In this document: piece by piece, positions 9,226 through 18,427 of the stretch
Numbering within the stretch: position 1 is the first letter of the stretch
Layout: each line of letters begins with the position of its first letter
Assembly (NCBI RefSeq): GCF_900590755.1
Contig: NZ_UUOC01000052.1
Span: forward strand, 248,001 to 312,000
Origin: Pseudomonas viridiflava
GTDB lineage: Bacteria > Pseudomonadota > Gammaproteobacteria > Pseudomonadales > Pseudomonadaceae
Direction of reading: 5' to 3'
Length of the DNA stretch: 64,000 bases
Made by a program: the position numbers and the translations under genes
Notes under the pieces: generated by a model
What the model saw: the letters and a program-made list of their open reading frames with translations, nothing else
Told to the model about the DNA's origin: nothing
The model's database searches: none

Positions 9226-9693
9226 ATGCGCACTTCTTTCCACTCACTCGCCGCCGCCCTGCTACTGGGCGGCAGCACGATGGTGATGGCTGCCAACGAT
9301 GGGCAAACCCGGGTTAACGAGCTTATCAGCTCGTCTCCCGAGTACCGGCAGACCTGGACGAGCGTCGTCAAGAAAGAAGAACGACTACCCGATTGGGTGA
9401 TCAATCTTTCCGGCGCATCCGAGCAGCAGATGCAGGCTGTCACGGAAGAAGGCAAGCCCTTCATCGTCGGACCATTGTGTGAAACCAAGGACAGCTGCAA
9501 AAGCAAACGTCTGATCGTGGCCTTCAGCCTTGATAAAGATGATGCTTATGCGATGTTGGTCGAAGTGCCGGCTGGCTTGCCTTCGGACAAGTCTCCAACG
9601 CGCCACGCGACCTACCGCTTCCTCGGCGACCCGGATGAGGGAATGAAGAAGCTGCTGGATGAAGAGCTGCGCAAAGATCCTGATTGGTATTGA
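9226..9693 (+). CDS. ivy: Ivy-type C-type lysozyme inhibitor
   Basis: Periplasmic protein of 155 residues expected to protect peptidoglycan from lysozyme. A signal peptide ends near residue 22 (VMA-AND). The family core is visible: LPDWVINLSGASEQ, the disulfide loop C85-C91 and the YRFLGDPDEGMKKLL end. In E. coli Ivy the inhibitory loop is CKPHDC with a key histidine; here it is CETKDSC, one residue longer and without the histidine, so potency or target may differ. P. aeruginosa has a second Ivy paralogue in the same neighbourhood. It probably shares a transcript with the DUF1328 gene. Confidence 0.85.
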   Translation: MRTSFHSLAAALLLGGSTMVMAANDGQTRVNELISSSPEYRQTWTSVVKKEERLPDWVINLSGASEQQMQAVTEEGKPFIVGPLCETKDSCKSKRLIVAFSLDKDDAYAMLVEVPAGLPSDKSPTRHATYRFLGDPDEGMKKLLDEELRKDPDWY

Positions 9694-9708
9694 TACCGGT
9701 TTAAAAAC

Positions 9709-9737
9709 AGAGAGCATTCTTGTTCGGAGTGCTCTCT
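9709..9737 (+). terminator. Hairpin after ivy
   Basis: An 11-base arm (AGAGAGCATTC) pairs with GAGTGCTCTCT (one G-T) over a 7-base loop, 15 bases after the ivy stop. There is no following T run. Confidence 0.55.
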
Positions 9738-10303
9738 GAGGTGCGCCACTCGAAGAAAGTGTGCGCATGACCAGGGGGCCGGGACGCTTTGATTGTTTGG
9801 ATCGAAGTGACCTAGGGGTACAGGGAGTACCTCCGTTGAGGGCCGGGTCAGGCAGAACCGCGATGCAAGTCCGACTTGTGTCGCGCTTACTCGTTTCTGC
9901 CAGCGGCACATGGCCGCACATCTGGCGATTCGCGTAAGAAATTTCCTCGCTCGACCTCTGCAAAACCTTCCAGTAATACCCCCTTTTGAATCCCTGAAAT
10001 CTCTGGAGACGGCGTTTTAGCCACCTTTGCGCCAAAATGCGGCACTGGGTAGTCGTTTTTGGATATGTTTCCTGTCGTAAACATTATGCAGATTCGGCAT
10101 GGGGTAGTCGTTTTCGGCATTAGACGCTGCCTCTTCACGTGGGAATAGTTGCGCCTTTTTTCGCCAGCTACAGAGCCAGGATGCTCGCTTGCGGCACCTA
10201 CTCTGGACGGCTCTGACAGTCACTGCTTCGGGTTGCTGTGGATTGGCAATGTTGCGCAGGTGTGTTTCAGAGATGTCCGGGCCACTTGAAAAAAGGTAAC
10301 GAC
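9738..10303. other. Gene-free gap before gltP with 22-base direct repeats
   Basis: No credible coding sequence is seen. Two 22-base direct repeats with 19 identities lie at 10041-10062 and 10096-10117 (core GGGTAGTCGTTTT). A small GGTAC/GTACC hairpin is at 9817-9831. The stretch may hold the gltP promoter and regulatory sites or an unrecognised small RNA. AAAAGG at 10291-10296 is the gltP ribosome site. Confidence 0.6.
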
Positions 10304-11635
10304 ATGAAGAAGGCAAAGCTGAGCCTGGCCTGGCAGATCCTCATCGGTCTGGTACTCGGGATTGCGCTGGGTGCGCTGCTTGATCATTTCAGTGCTGACA
10401 AGGCCTGGTGGATCAGTAATATCCTTCAACCCGCAGGCGATATTTTCATACGCCTGATCAAGATGATTGTCGTACCGATCGTGGTGGCTTCGCTGGTCGT
10501 GGGTATCGCGGGTGTGGGAGACGCCAAGAAACTCGGGCGTATCGGCCTCAAAACCATCCTCTACTTTGAAGTCGTCACAACCATCGCGATTGTGGTCGGG
10601 CTGGTGCTGGCCAACGTGTTCCAGCCGGGTGCCGGCATCGACATGAGCAGCCTGGGCACTGCCGACATCTCCAAGTACATGGCGACCACTGCCGAAGTGC
10701 AGCACGACCATGCATTCATTGCCACGATCCTGAACCTGATTCCTTCCAACATCTTTGCGGCGCTTGCTCGTGGCGACATGTTGCCGATCATCTTCTTCTC
10801 GGTGATGTTCGGCCTGGGGCTGGCCAGCCTTGATGCTGAAGTACGTGACCCGGTGTTGAAGGTGTTCCAGGGCGTCTCGGAAACCATGTTCAAGGTCACT
10901 CACATGATCATGAACTACGCACCTATCGGTGTATTCGCACTGATCGCCGTGACCGTCGCGAAGTTCGGCTTCACCTCGCTGTTGCCGTTGGCCAAGCTGG
11001 TGATTCTGGTTTACGTCGCCATTGCCTTCTTCGCGTTCGTGGTACTTGGCCTGATTGCCCGCCTGTTCGGCTTCTCGGTGGTCAAGTTGATGCGCATTTT
11101 CAAGGACGAGCTGATCCTGGCCTATTCCACCGCCAGCTCCGAAACCGCCCTGCCGAATGTGATCAGGAAGATGGAAGCCTATGGGGCTCCTAAAGCCATT
11201 TGCAGCTTCGTGGTGCCGACCGGTTATTCGTTCAACCTTGATGGCTCGACCCTGTACCAGAGCATTGCGGCGATCTTCATTGCCCAGCTTTACGGGATTG
11301 ATCTGTCGCTGGGCCAGCAGTTGATGCTGGTATTGACCTTGATGGTGACCTCCAAGGGCATCGCGGGTGTGCCGGGTGTTTCCTTCGTGGTGTTGCTGGC
11401 GACGCTGGGCAGTGTCGGTATTCCGCTCGAAGGTCTGGCATTCATCGCAGGCGTCGACCGCATCATGGACATGGCCCGTACCGCGCTCAACGTAATCGGC
11501 AACGCTCTGGCGGTATTGGTGATCTCGCGTTGGGAAGGCATGTACGACGATGCCAAGGGCGAGGCCTACTGGAACTCCCTGCCACACTGGCGCAGCAAAG
11601 AGCCGTTGCCTGGGGTTGAGTCGAGCAAGGCCTGA
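10304..11635 (+). CDS. gltP: GltP-type proton/glutamate-aspartate symporter
   Basis: Inner-membrane dicarboxylate/amino acid:cation symporter of the DAACS family, 443 residues. The start is at MKKAKLSLAWQI, behind AAAAGG; upstream in-frame codons encode an implausible Cys-rich stretch. Family signatures are present: the HP1 serine-rich tip SSETALPNVI, the TM7 motif PTGYSFNLDGSTLYQ and the HP2 region KGIAGVPG. It follows the algB-BON-ivy cluster, as gltP does in P. aeruginosa. Substrate choice between glutamate, aspartate and C4-dicarboxylates cannot be settled from sequence alone. Confidence 0.92.
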   Translation: MKKAKLSLAWQILIGLVLGIALGALLDHFSADKAWWISNILQPAGDIFIRLIKMIVVPIVVASLVVGIAGVGDAKKLGRIGLKTILYFEVVTTIAIVVGLVLANVFQPGAGIDMSSLGTADISKYMATTAEVQHDHAFIATILNLIPSNIFAALARGDMLPIIFFSVMFGLGLASLDAEVRDPVLKVFQGVSETMFKVTHMIMNYAPIGVFALIAVTVAKFGFTSLLPLAKLVILVYVAIAFFAFVVLGLIARLFGFSVVKLMRIFKDELILAYSTASSETALPNVIRKMEAYGAPKAICSFVVPTGYSFNLDGSTLYQSIAAIFIAQLYGIDLSLGQQLMLVLTLMVTSKGIAGVPGVSFVVLLATLGSVGIPLEGLAFIAGVDRIMDMARTALNVIGNALAVLVISRWEGMYDDAKGEAYWNSLPHWRSKEPLPGVESSKA

Positions 11636-11640
11636 TTTCT

Positions 11641-11892
11641 GTAGGAGCTGCCGAAGGCTGCGAAAGCGGTGTTTCTGACAAATCGCGATTCGCAGCCTTC
11701 GGCAGCTCCTACAAAAAGCCAGTGAGCCAGAGACACTGCGTTATCGTTCATCGCGAGCAAGCTCACTCCTACAGAAAATCACCGAACCTGTGGGAGCGGT
11801 GCTTGGTCTGGGCGGCATTCCGACGATAAGGTCACCTCGGTCTGGCAGGTGCACCGCGTTATCGTTCATCGCGAGCAAGCTCGGCTCCAACA
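11641..11892. repeat. REP cluster between gltP and cyaA
   Basis: A complete doublet (GTAGGAGCTGCCGAAGGC and its complement, 11641-11712) is followed by three single or partial REPs of the GAGCAAGCTCACTCCTAC, TGTGGGAGCGGTGCTTG and GCGAGCAAGCTCGGCTCC types. The phrase GTTATCGTTCATCGCGAGCAAG occurs twice (11743-11765 and 11859-11881). It fills the convergent gap. Confidence 0.9.
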
Positions 11893-11902
11893 GGGGCGCT
11901 CG

Positions 11903-14752
11903 CTAAGCCTGAGCCATCGCATCATTGAGGGATTTCTCCAGATGCGCTTTGTAGCGCAGATAGAGAATGCTCTGCCCCCGCGAATCGCCCAGCAAACCCG
12001 AAAGATCCAGGTCAGTGATGTAGCAGCGATACCGTTCAGGTTCTGTGCGTTGCTCAAGGATCTGTCGGGCCACGACGCGGAATAGCTGATCCCCATGTTC
12101 CAGTTCGGAAAACTCCTGATTGTCGCAGTACAGCGTGACGCTCACCTGACCGGGTGAGGCCTCTTCGACGATCGCCTGCACGTCGTAAAACGGCTTATCC
12201 ATCGCAACCGGTGCATTGCGCGGTTCGATGCGTCGTGCGCGGGCGGCTCCTGATGGCAGCACTTGGTAATAGAGAATTTCCAGGCGCGTTGGCTCAAGGG
12301 GATTATCCAGCGGCAGCATGGCACCGCGTCGATACACCAGCGAACGGAAGAAGCGCTGCATGGGCATCAGCAAGCTGGTTTCGTCGTGATAAGGCACGCT
12401 TTGATGCCATAAGGCGTTGCGCTCATCGAGCACGTAAAGCTCCGCGCTCCCCTCGTTGACCCGGTAGAACACCTGAATACACTCGGGTTGGCCGAATGGC
12501 AGGATCAGCGCCAGATCGTGCTCGGCCAATGCGTGAGGGTCCAGATGCAGTGGGCTGTAGCGTGGAATCTCTTCTCCCAGGTATTCGAACAAGCCTGCGA
12601 GGCTGTTGATCACCACATGAGTGACAGGCTGATCCGGGACCATTTCCAGCACGTGATACTGCTGCTGGACCTGAATAAGATAACGATGATTGAGCCGCCG
12701 GGCGTGCAGCAGTTGCGCAGTGGCGACCAGCTCTTCCACGCGCTGGGCAATGGCCGGTGCCCGGTTGTGACAGAAGCAGCGCACCCGAACCACTGGCTGC
12801 GCGGCGCCTTTAGGCAAATTGCTCAACAGTTCACTAAGGCAGTCGAGCAGGGCGTGTTCGCCGTCATGGCGGGTGACCAGAATCTCGTTCCAGCTGTTGA
12901 GGGTGATCTGATCCAGCGTCAGCACCAGGTTTTCCCGAACGCCCGCGTAACTCAGCGAGTCAGTGCGCTCGGTGGTCATCAGGATGTTGAGATCGCGGTG
13001 GTGCCTGAGCGGGTCCACTCCCACGTTGACCAGCAGCAGGATTTCCACCGGCACGCTGGTGCTGAGCAGGCGCTCTTCGCTGACCACGCCCATAGGCATC
13101 GGGATCTGCTGTTGCAGTGCACCGAGCAGATTGAACAGTTCGAACTCGCTCAAGTCGCTGCTGCCCGGATGCAGCGCGAGCCGGGTGGTGGTGTCGATGA
13201 TGTTGTTGCGATGACACCAGGTCAGCAGCTCCAGAAGCTCACGGCTGCGCTTGATTGGCGAGAAATTGAGCCAGTCCAGCGGGCCGAGGCTGCCGTTGTA
13301 CAGCGCCCACTGGGTCTTGCCCGGTTCGCGGCGGTTGTCGGTCTGGACCAGCGTCAGGGTGTCTTCAGCCAAGTCCGGGGCAATGCCGGGGTTGATGTAT
13401 TCGACTTTGCCAGCCTTGCGCTCGAACGCGGCATACAGCCTGCGGCCAAGCACGCTGAGGTCCCGGGCGTTGGCTGAGCTGCCGGTATTTTGAGTGCGCG
13501 CAAACTGGGTCAGGAAGCGATAGCTGTAATTGAGTTCGTTGACCAGCGACCTGCGTTCATGGGTCACCTGGCGTACCTTCCACTGGCTGCGACTGTCGAG
13601 CAGCGAGAGCTGGCGCTCATCCCAGCCCCACTCCTGACTCAGACGCGCCAGCAGTTGCCGCTGCCAACCGCTGCTGCGCAGTCGCGGGGTGCCGGTGAGC
13701 TTTTTATTCACCTTCAGATACAGCGCGCGGCGTACCAGCTCCAGACGCTCTGACTCGCCACGCTGGACGAGATATTCCTCAATGCGGCGATACACCACCA
13801 TGTACGGGTCCAGCTCATCCAGATCCATCTGGTTGGCGAACACCGCCTCCTTGAAGTGCAGGCTCAGGCACTGCACCTGAGGGTGTTCACTGGCGTAGAC
13901 CTCGATCAGCAGCAGTTTGAGCACCGACTTGTAGGGCGACTCAATGCCTTTGAACAGCTGCCACAGCCCGGCGCCGAGGAACTCCCCCGGCGGGATGTGC
14001 GAAAGGTGGCCCAGATCAAGCACCTCGTCAGCACGGATGAAGCGCTTGGAGAGCAAGGTGTGGGTGTAATCGGCGTAGCGCCGCTCTTCGTATGTGGGCA
14101 CCAGCCACCACATGGGCGTGCGGCCCGCGAGCCAGATCGCCGTGCGATAGAACTCATCCAGCAACAGATAATGCTGGGTGGTACCGCAATCGTCGGAGCT
14201 GAGCTGGGCGTCACGCTCGCCCGAGACGAAACGTTGCAGGTCGATCAGGAAGAAATGCGCTTCGGCGCCCTGGCTATCAGCCCAGGCCTCCAGCGCCTGG
14301 CACTTTCTGCGCAGCTCCGCGACTTCGTTGTCGCTCAGGTCCGAGTCGTGGCAGACCCAGACATCCATGTCGCTGTCTTCGGCTTGCGCCAGCGTGCCAA
14401 GGCTACCCATCAAAAACAGGCCATGAATCGGCTGGCGTGCACTGGCCAGCGGCGCCTTGTAGGAAAACGACCGGGTCAGACGTTGAGCTTCGGCCAGCGC
14501 CAGCGCACTGGGCTGGTAGTTCGACACGCCAGCAGGCGTGCTGCCGGACACATAGCCCGGTAACAGCGGGTGATTTACGTGGAAAAAAAGCGGCAGCAGG
14601 TTCAGCACGGTTTGCTGGCGCGTCGACAGCCCTTCAAGGGCGCGTGAAAGCCGCCCGTTGCTCAGGGTCATGAAGCGAGTGCGGAGCTGGGCAAGCACCT
14701 CTCGGTCGATGCCTTGATCCAGGTCGGGACGAATTTCTGAGTTTCGCGTCAT
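11903..14752 (-). CDS. cyaA: Class I adenylate cyclase CyaA
   Basis: Makes cAMP, the ligand of Vfr/CRP. At 949 residues it is full length for the class I (enterobacterial type) family. The N-terminal catalytic domain has the nucleotidyltransferase signature with its paired aspartates (MGSLGTLAQAEDSDMDVW), followed by the long C-terminal region thought to be regulatory. The ATG opens MTRNSEIRPDLD. The class I enzyme in E. coli is regulated by glucose-specific EIIA; whether that holds here is not visible. A small TIGR02647 gene lies upstream on the same strand, separated by a hairpin. Confidence 0.96.
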   Translation of the reverse strand: MTRNSEIRPDLDQGIDREVLAQLRTRFMTLSNGRLSRALEGLSTRQQTVLNLLPLFFHVNHPLLPGYVSGSTPAGVSNYQPSALALAEAQRLTRSFSYKAPLASARQPIHGLFLMGSLGTLAQAEDSDMDVWVCHDSDLSDNEVAELRRKCQALEAWADSQGAEAHFFLIDLQRFVSGERDAQLSSDDCGTTQHYLLLDEFYRTAIWLAGRTPMWWLVPTYEERRYADYTHTLLSKRFIRADEVLDLGHLSHIPPGEFLGAGLWQLFKGIESPYKSVLKLLLIEVYASEHPQVQCLSLHFKEAVFANQMDLDELDPYMVVYRRIEEYLVQRGESERLELVRRALYLKVNKKLTGTPRLRSSGWQRQLLARLSQEWGWDERQLSLLDSRSQWKVRQVTHERRSLVNELNYSYRFLTQFARTQNTGSSANARDLSVLGRRLYAAFERKAGKVEYINPGIAPDLAEDTLTLVQTDNRREPGKTQWALYNGSLGPLDWLNFSPIKRSRELLELLTWCHRNNIIDTTTRLALHPGSSDLSEFELFNLLGALQQQIPMPMGVVSEERLLSTSVPVEILLLVNVGVDPLRHHRDLNILMTTERTDSLSYAGVRENLVLTLDQITLNSWNEILVTRHDGEHALLDCLSELLSNLPKGAAQPVVRVRCFCHNRAPAIAQRVEELVATAQLLHARRLNHRYLIQVQQQYHVLEMVPDQPVTHVVINSLAGLFEYLGEEIPRYSPLHLDPHALAEHDLALILPFGQPECIQVFYRVNEGSAELYVLDERNALWHQSVPYHDETSLLMPMQRFFRSLVYRRGAMLPLDNPLEPTRLEILYYQVLPSGAARARRIEPRNAPVAMDKPFYDVQAIVEEASPGQVSVTLYCDNQEFSELEHGDQLFRVVARQILEQRTEPERYRCYITDLDLSGLLGDSRGQSILYLRYKAHLEKSLNDAMAQA

Positions 14753-14885
14753 TACAACTCAAACCGGCTACCGGACTAATAAGTGGGCAGCGTGAATAGG
14801 GGTGAGCTAGACGGCGGGCAGGTACGCGTTTAGTGCGTTTATTGTTCTGGCGCCAATTTTTTATCGGCGCAGTTTTCCATAAATG

Positions 14886-14922
14886 AAGGGTCCGCTTAAC
14901 CTTTTTGTGGTGACGGACCCTT
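14886..14922 (-). terminator. Hairpin between TIGR02647 gene and cyaA
   Basis: AAGGGTCCG and CGGACCCTT form a 9-bp stem with a 19-base loop, 7 bases after the upstream gene's stop on the minus strand. It could insulate cyaA, but it lacks a T run. Confidence 0.4.
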
Positions 14923-14929
14923 GCAGCGT

Positions 14930-15178
14930 TCAGGCAGCTTGTTTGGCGAAAGTGAGGATGGTCAGCAGCGATTGCGCATGTTCAGCGGCTTCCAGTCCCA
15001 GACTGGTCAGATAACCGCCATCGACCTGAGTCGTCAGGCCTTTATCAAAGAGTCTTTGCGCAGCAGCAACAGCGGTCGGGGCCGCAACATGATGGACTTT
15101 GAGTCCTTCAAGGGTATTGCCCAGATTGAAGAGTGCGAGGATTTCCAGTTCGGCAACCAGCTCAGGGGTATACGACAT
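14930..15178 (-). CDS. TIGR02647 family small protein
   Basis: An 82-residue soluble, mostly helical protein (MSYTPELVAELEILALFNLG start) matching the TIGR02647 family found in gammaproteobacteria, especially pseudomonads. Function is unknown. The pattern of a short N-terminal helix, then LFDKGLTTQVDGGYLTSLG, resembles a winged-helix-like fold with a strand turn, but this is only an impression. It lies just upstream of cyaA on the same strand; a hairpin separates them. Confidence 0.8.
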   Translation of the reverse strand: MSYTPELVAELEILALFNLGNTLEGLKVHHVAAPTAVAAAQRLFDKGLTTQVDGGYLTSLGLEAAEHAQSLLTILTFAKQAA

Positions 15179-15415
15179 AGGTGCTCCAGACTTTTTCTAG
15201 TAATACGCCTCACTGACTGGCGGGTGTCCTGGAATCAACGTGTCTGTGCTGCGCTCGTCGGTTCTGGGTGACCGTTAAAGCCGGCTCGGCGTGACAGCCT
15301 CGTTTGGATAGTGGCAGCGAGGCATTTGCAGTGTAGTCACGGTCTGGATTTTTTGCCGAGCTTGATTAGCCGATAGTTGGCTGCCAATCGTCCGATTGGC
15401 GATTGGGCAGGTGCC

Positions 15416-15691
15416 TTACGCCTCAGGCGGCAGTGTCGGCAAGGCGCGCAGGGCCGCTTCGTACCATTCGGTGTTGAATGCACGATCTTCTTCGAGCAGC
15501 CCGTCGATTTCGACAGCCAGCACGTGGGCCATCAATTGCAGGATCTCATCGCGCTCATAACCCACCAGCGTCAGCTTGTTGTAGGTGGCTTTGGCGGCAG
15601 GCGGGTTGTCGCTTTCGATCTGATTCTCGATCGCCTGGATCAGGGTCGATTCAGCGAACTCTTCTTCGTCGTTGTCGATTTTGTCGGTCAT
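15416..15691 (-). CDS. Conserved hypothetical protein next to argH
   Basis: A 91-residue acidic protein (MTDKIDNDEEEFAEST), predicted cytoplasmic and all-helical, with no signal peptide or membrane helix. It ends in a Pro-rich LRALPTLPPEA tail. Short acidic proteins of this type are conserved beside argH in pseudomonads. No function is known to me. It is separated from argH by a REP doublet, so co-transcription is uncertain. Confidence 0.7.
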   Translation of the reverse strand: MTDKIDNDEEEFAESTLIQAIENQIESDNPPAAKATYNKLTLVGYERDEILQLMAHVLAVEIDGLLEEDRAFNTEWYEAALRALPTLPPEA

Positions 15692-15722
15692 GGGGGTGTT
15701 TCCTATAAGAATTCTGGATGCC

Positions 15723-15812
15723 TGTTGGAGCGAGGCTTGCCCGCGAAAAACGATAACGCGGTGAGCCTGCTGGCCCGCGGTGACCCATTCGCGGGCAAGC
15801 CTCGCTCCAACA
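15723..15812. repeat. REP pair, GTTGGAGCGAGGCTTGCC type
   Basis: Inverted copies of TGTTGGAGCGAGGCTTGCC flank a 52-base centre between argH and the 91-residue gene. Confidence 0.9.
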
Positions 15813-15822
15813 GAGCAACGAT

Positions 15823-17217
15823 TTAACGGGCAGCCAGCAACGCCTGACCGCGAGCCGCAGCAGCCTTGACCTGCGCCGGGGCAGTCCCGCCGATGTGGTC
15901 GCGGGCGTTGACCGAGCCTTCCAGGGTCAGCACGGCAAATACATCCTGCTCGATCTGATCGCTGAACTTGCGCAGTTCTTCCAGGCTCATTTCAGCCAGG
16001 TCCTTGCCGCTCTCGACGCCGTATTTCACGGCATGGCCAACGATCTCGTGGCAATCACGGAATGGCAGGCCACGACGCACTAGATAATCGGCCAGGTCGG
16101 TTGCGGTGGAGAAACCACGCAGCGCCGCTTCACGCATGATGGCGTGCTTTGGCTTGATCGCCGGGATCATGTCGGCAAAGGCGCGCAGCGAGTCGCGCAG
16201 GGTGTCGGCAGCATCGAACAGCGGCTCTTTGTCTTCCTGATTGTCCTTGTTGTAGGCCAGAGGCTGGCCTTTCATCAAGGTCAGCAAGCCCATCAAGGCG
16301 CCGAAAACGCGACCGCTCTTGCCACGTACCAGCTCTGGAACGTCCGGGTTTTTCTTCTGAGGCATGATCGAGCTGCCGGTGCAGAAGCGGTCCGGCAGAT
16401 CGATAAACTGGAACTGGGCGCTGGTCCACAGCACCAGCTCCTCCGAGAAGCGCGACAGGTGCATCATCGCGATGCTGGCGGCGGAGCAGAATTCGATGGC
16501 GAAGTCACGATCCGACACGCTGTCCAGGGAGTTGCCGCCCACCACATCGAAACCCAGCAGTTTGCAGGTCAGTTCGCGGTCGATGGGGTATGTGGTGCCT
16601 GCCAGTGCCGCGCTGCCCAGTGGCATGCGGTTCAGGCGTTTGCGGCAATCCACAAGGCGCTCGTAGTCGCGGCTCAGCATTTCGAACCACGCCAGCATGT
16701 GGTGACCGAACGTCACCGGCTGTGCGGTCTGCAAGTGCGTGAAGCCCGGCATGATGGTTTCGGCTTCGCGCTCTGCCTGACCCAGCAAGCCCTGTTGAAG
16801 GCGAGTGATTTCGGACAGGATCAGGTCGATCTCGTCACGCAGCCACAGGCGGATATCCGTTGCGACCTGGTCGTTACGGCTACGCCCGGTGTGCAATTTT
16901 TTACCGGTGACGCCGATGCGGTCAGTCAGACGCGCTTCGATGTTCATGTGCACGTCTTCCAGATCGACGCGCCAGTCGAATTGACCGGCTTCGATTTCGG
17001 TCTGGATCGTCTTCAGGCCATCGATGATGGTGTCGCGCTCAGCGTCGGTCAAAACGCCAACGTGGGCCAGCATCGTCGCGTGGGCGATGGAACCCATGAT
17101 GTCGTGGCGATAAAGGCGTTGGTCAAAGGTGACGGAGGCCGTGAAGCGCGCGACGAAAGCGTCGACTGGCTCACTGAAGCGGCCGCCCCAGGACTGGTTG
17201 GTCTTGTCGGTGCTCAT
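15823..17217 (-). CDS. argH: Argininosuccinate lyase
   Basis: Last step of arginine synthesis: argininosuccinate to arginine and fumarate. The ATG at 17217 (MSTDKTNQSWGGRFSEPVD) gives the normal 464 residues; the open frame continues upstream into the divergent algZ gene with non-conserved sequence. The fumarase-superfamily signature GSSIMPQKKNPDVPE with the catalytic serine is present, as are TGRSRNDQVATD and the HLQTAQPVTFGHH stretch with its histidine. It is transcribed away from algZ, with a 130-base shared control region, the same arrangement as in P. aeruginosa. Confidence 0.97.
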   Translation of the reverse strand: MSTDKTNQSWGGRFSEPVDAFVARFTASVTFDQRLYRHDIMGSIAHATMLAHVGVLTDAERDTIIDGLKTIQTEIEAGQFDWRVDLEDVHMNIEARLTDRIGVTGKKLHTGRSRNDQVATDIRLWLRDEIDLILSEITRLQQGLLGQAEREAETIMPGFTHLQTAQPVTFGHHMLAWFEMLSRDYERLVDCRKRLNRMPLGSAALAGTTYPIDRELTCKLLGFDVVGGNSLDSVSDRDFAIEFCSAASIAMMHLSRFSEELVLWTSAQFQFIDLPDRFCTGSSIMPQKKNPDVPELVRGKSGRVFGALMGLLTLMKGQPLAYNKDNQEDKEPLFDAADTLRDSLRAFADMIPAIKPKHAIMREAALRGFSTATDLADYLVRRGLPFRDCHEIVGHAVKYGVESGKDLAEMSLEELRKFSDQIEQDVFAVLTLEGSVNARDHIGGTAPAQVKAAAARGQALLAAR

Positions 17218-17347
17218 GGATTCGCTCGTGATCTGCTGAAAATGGCGTGCCCGCGTTAATCGCAAGGCGCCCGCGATAATAACAGGTTGCGATTTTTTTA
17301 TTCTTCGGCGGCTTGCCGCCTGCACGTACAGCGTCGAGACTGGGGCG

Positions 17348-18427
17348 ATGCGAAAACTCCTGAACCAGCGCCCGTCCTCCGAACCGGGCAAAGAATTCTT
17401 CCTCCCGGAACTGTGCCTGCCGCAAGCGCTGCTGGTACTGGTGCTGCTCGCCGAACTGCTGGTGTTGGTACTGGTGTTGGTGGAACCCATGCGCCCGACA
17501 TTCGACTGGGTGCGCCTGGCCTTGATGTCGCTGTTCGTGCAGTGGATCGTATTGCTGTCGGCGGCATTGTTATGCAGCCTGCGCCCATGGCTGGCGCGCC
17601 TGCCCGCCGGAGTTGCCGGGTTGGTCGGCTGTCTGCTGGTGGTCGCGCTGACGTTGCTGTGTACCGCCGTGACTGACATTTGCCAGCTGACCGGGCATCT
17701 GAGTCTGGGCAGCATGGTCGAGCGCTATGTGCGCTACGGCGTCATCGCGCTGATCATGTCGGCCTTGATGCTGCGTTATTTTTATCTGCAGAGTCAGTGG
17801 CGCAAACAGCAGCAAGGCGAGCTGCGGGCCCGGATCGAATCCCTGCAAGCGCGTATCCGCCCGCATTTTTTATTCAACACCCTGAACAGCATTGCCAGCC
17901 TGGTGGCGAGCAATCCGGCCAAGGCCGAGCAGGCGGTGCTGGACCTTTCCGATCTGTTTCGCGCCAGTCTGGCCAAGCCCGGAAGCCTGGTCACGTGGCA
18001 CGACGAGGTTGAATTGGCGAAACGATATTTATCGATTGAGCAATATCGTCTTGGCGAGCGTCTACAGTTGGACTGGGTGATCAGTGGAATTCCAGACGAC
18101 CTGCCAATTCCCCAGCTAACCTTGCAGCCATTACTGGAAAACGCTTTGCTTTATGGCATCGCACCTCGCATCGAAGGTGGTGTCGTAAAAGTAGAGGCGG
18201 ACTATGAAGGGGGTGAATTCATATTGTGCGTAAGTAATCCCTACGATGAAGTTGCCAGTCGGCAGACTTCCAACGGCACTCAACAGGCCCTGGTAAATAT
18301 CGGTGCACGCATTACGGCACTTTTTGGTCCGCACGCCAGTCTGAGCGTGGAGCGCCGTGACGGTCGTCACTACACCTGTCTACGCTATCCTTGTGCGAGA
18401 CTCACGCAGGAAGCCAGAGCTATATGA
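17348..18427 (+). CDS. algZ: AlgZ (FimS) sensor kinase
   Basis: Inner-membrane histidine kinase of the LytS type, partner of AlgR; in P. aeruginosa it is needed for twitching motility and affects alginate. It has 359 residues with a basic N-terminus, then about four to five helices (to about residue 140) and a HisKA_7TM-like kinase region whose conserved motif is RPHFLFNTLNSIASL. The ATPase domain is short and atypical, as in FimS: LQPLLENALLYGI is the N-box equivalent and no classical GxGLGL is seen. Its stop overlaps the algR start in ATGA, indicating translational coupling. Confidence 0.93.
   Translation: MRKLLNQRPSSEPGKEFFLPELCLPQALLVLVLLAELLVLVLVLVEPMRPTFDWVRLALMSLFVQWIVLLSAALLCSLRPWLARLPAGVAGLVGCLLVVALTLLCTAVTDICQLTGHLSLGSMVERYVRYGVIALIMSALMLRYFYLQSQWRKQQQGELRARIESLQARIRPHFLFNTLNSIASLVASNPAKAEQAVLDLSDLFRASLAKPGSLVTWHDEVELAKRYLSIEQYRLGERLQLDWVISGIPDDLPIPQLTLQPLLENALLYGIAPRIEGGVVKVEADYEGGEFILCVSNPYDEVASRQTSNGTQQALVNIGARITALFGPHASLSVERRDGRHYTCLRYPCARLTQEARAI

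Noticed and set aside
10220..11587. 455-residue open frame on the minus strand over gltP
   Set aside because: It is Gln/His/Asp-rich, lacks any known pattern and is the reverse shadow of a membrane protein gene with clear family motifs.
17218..17715. N-terminal extension of argH by 166 residues
   Set aside because: It overlaps the divergent algZ gene and contains Ser/Thr/Arg-rich shadow sequence; the standard 464-residue start fits the family.
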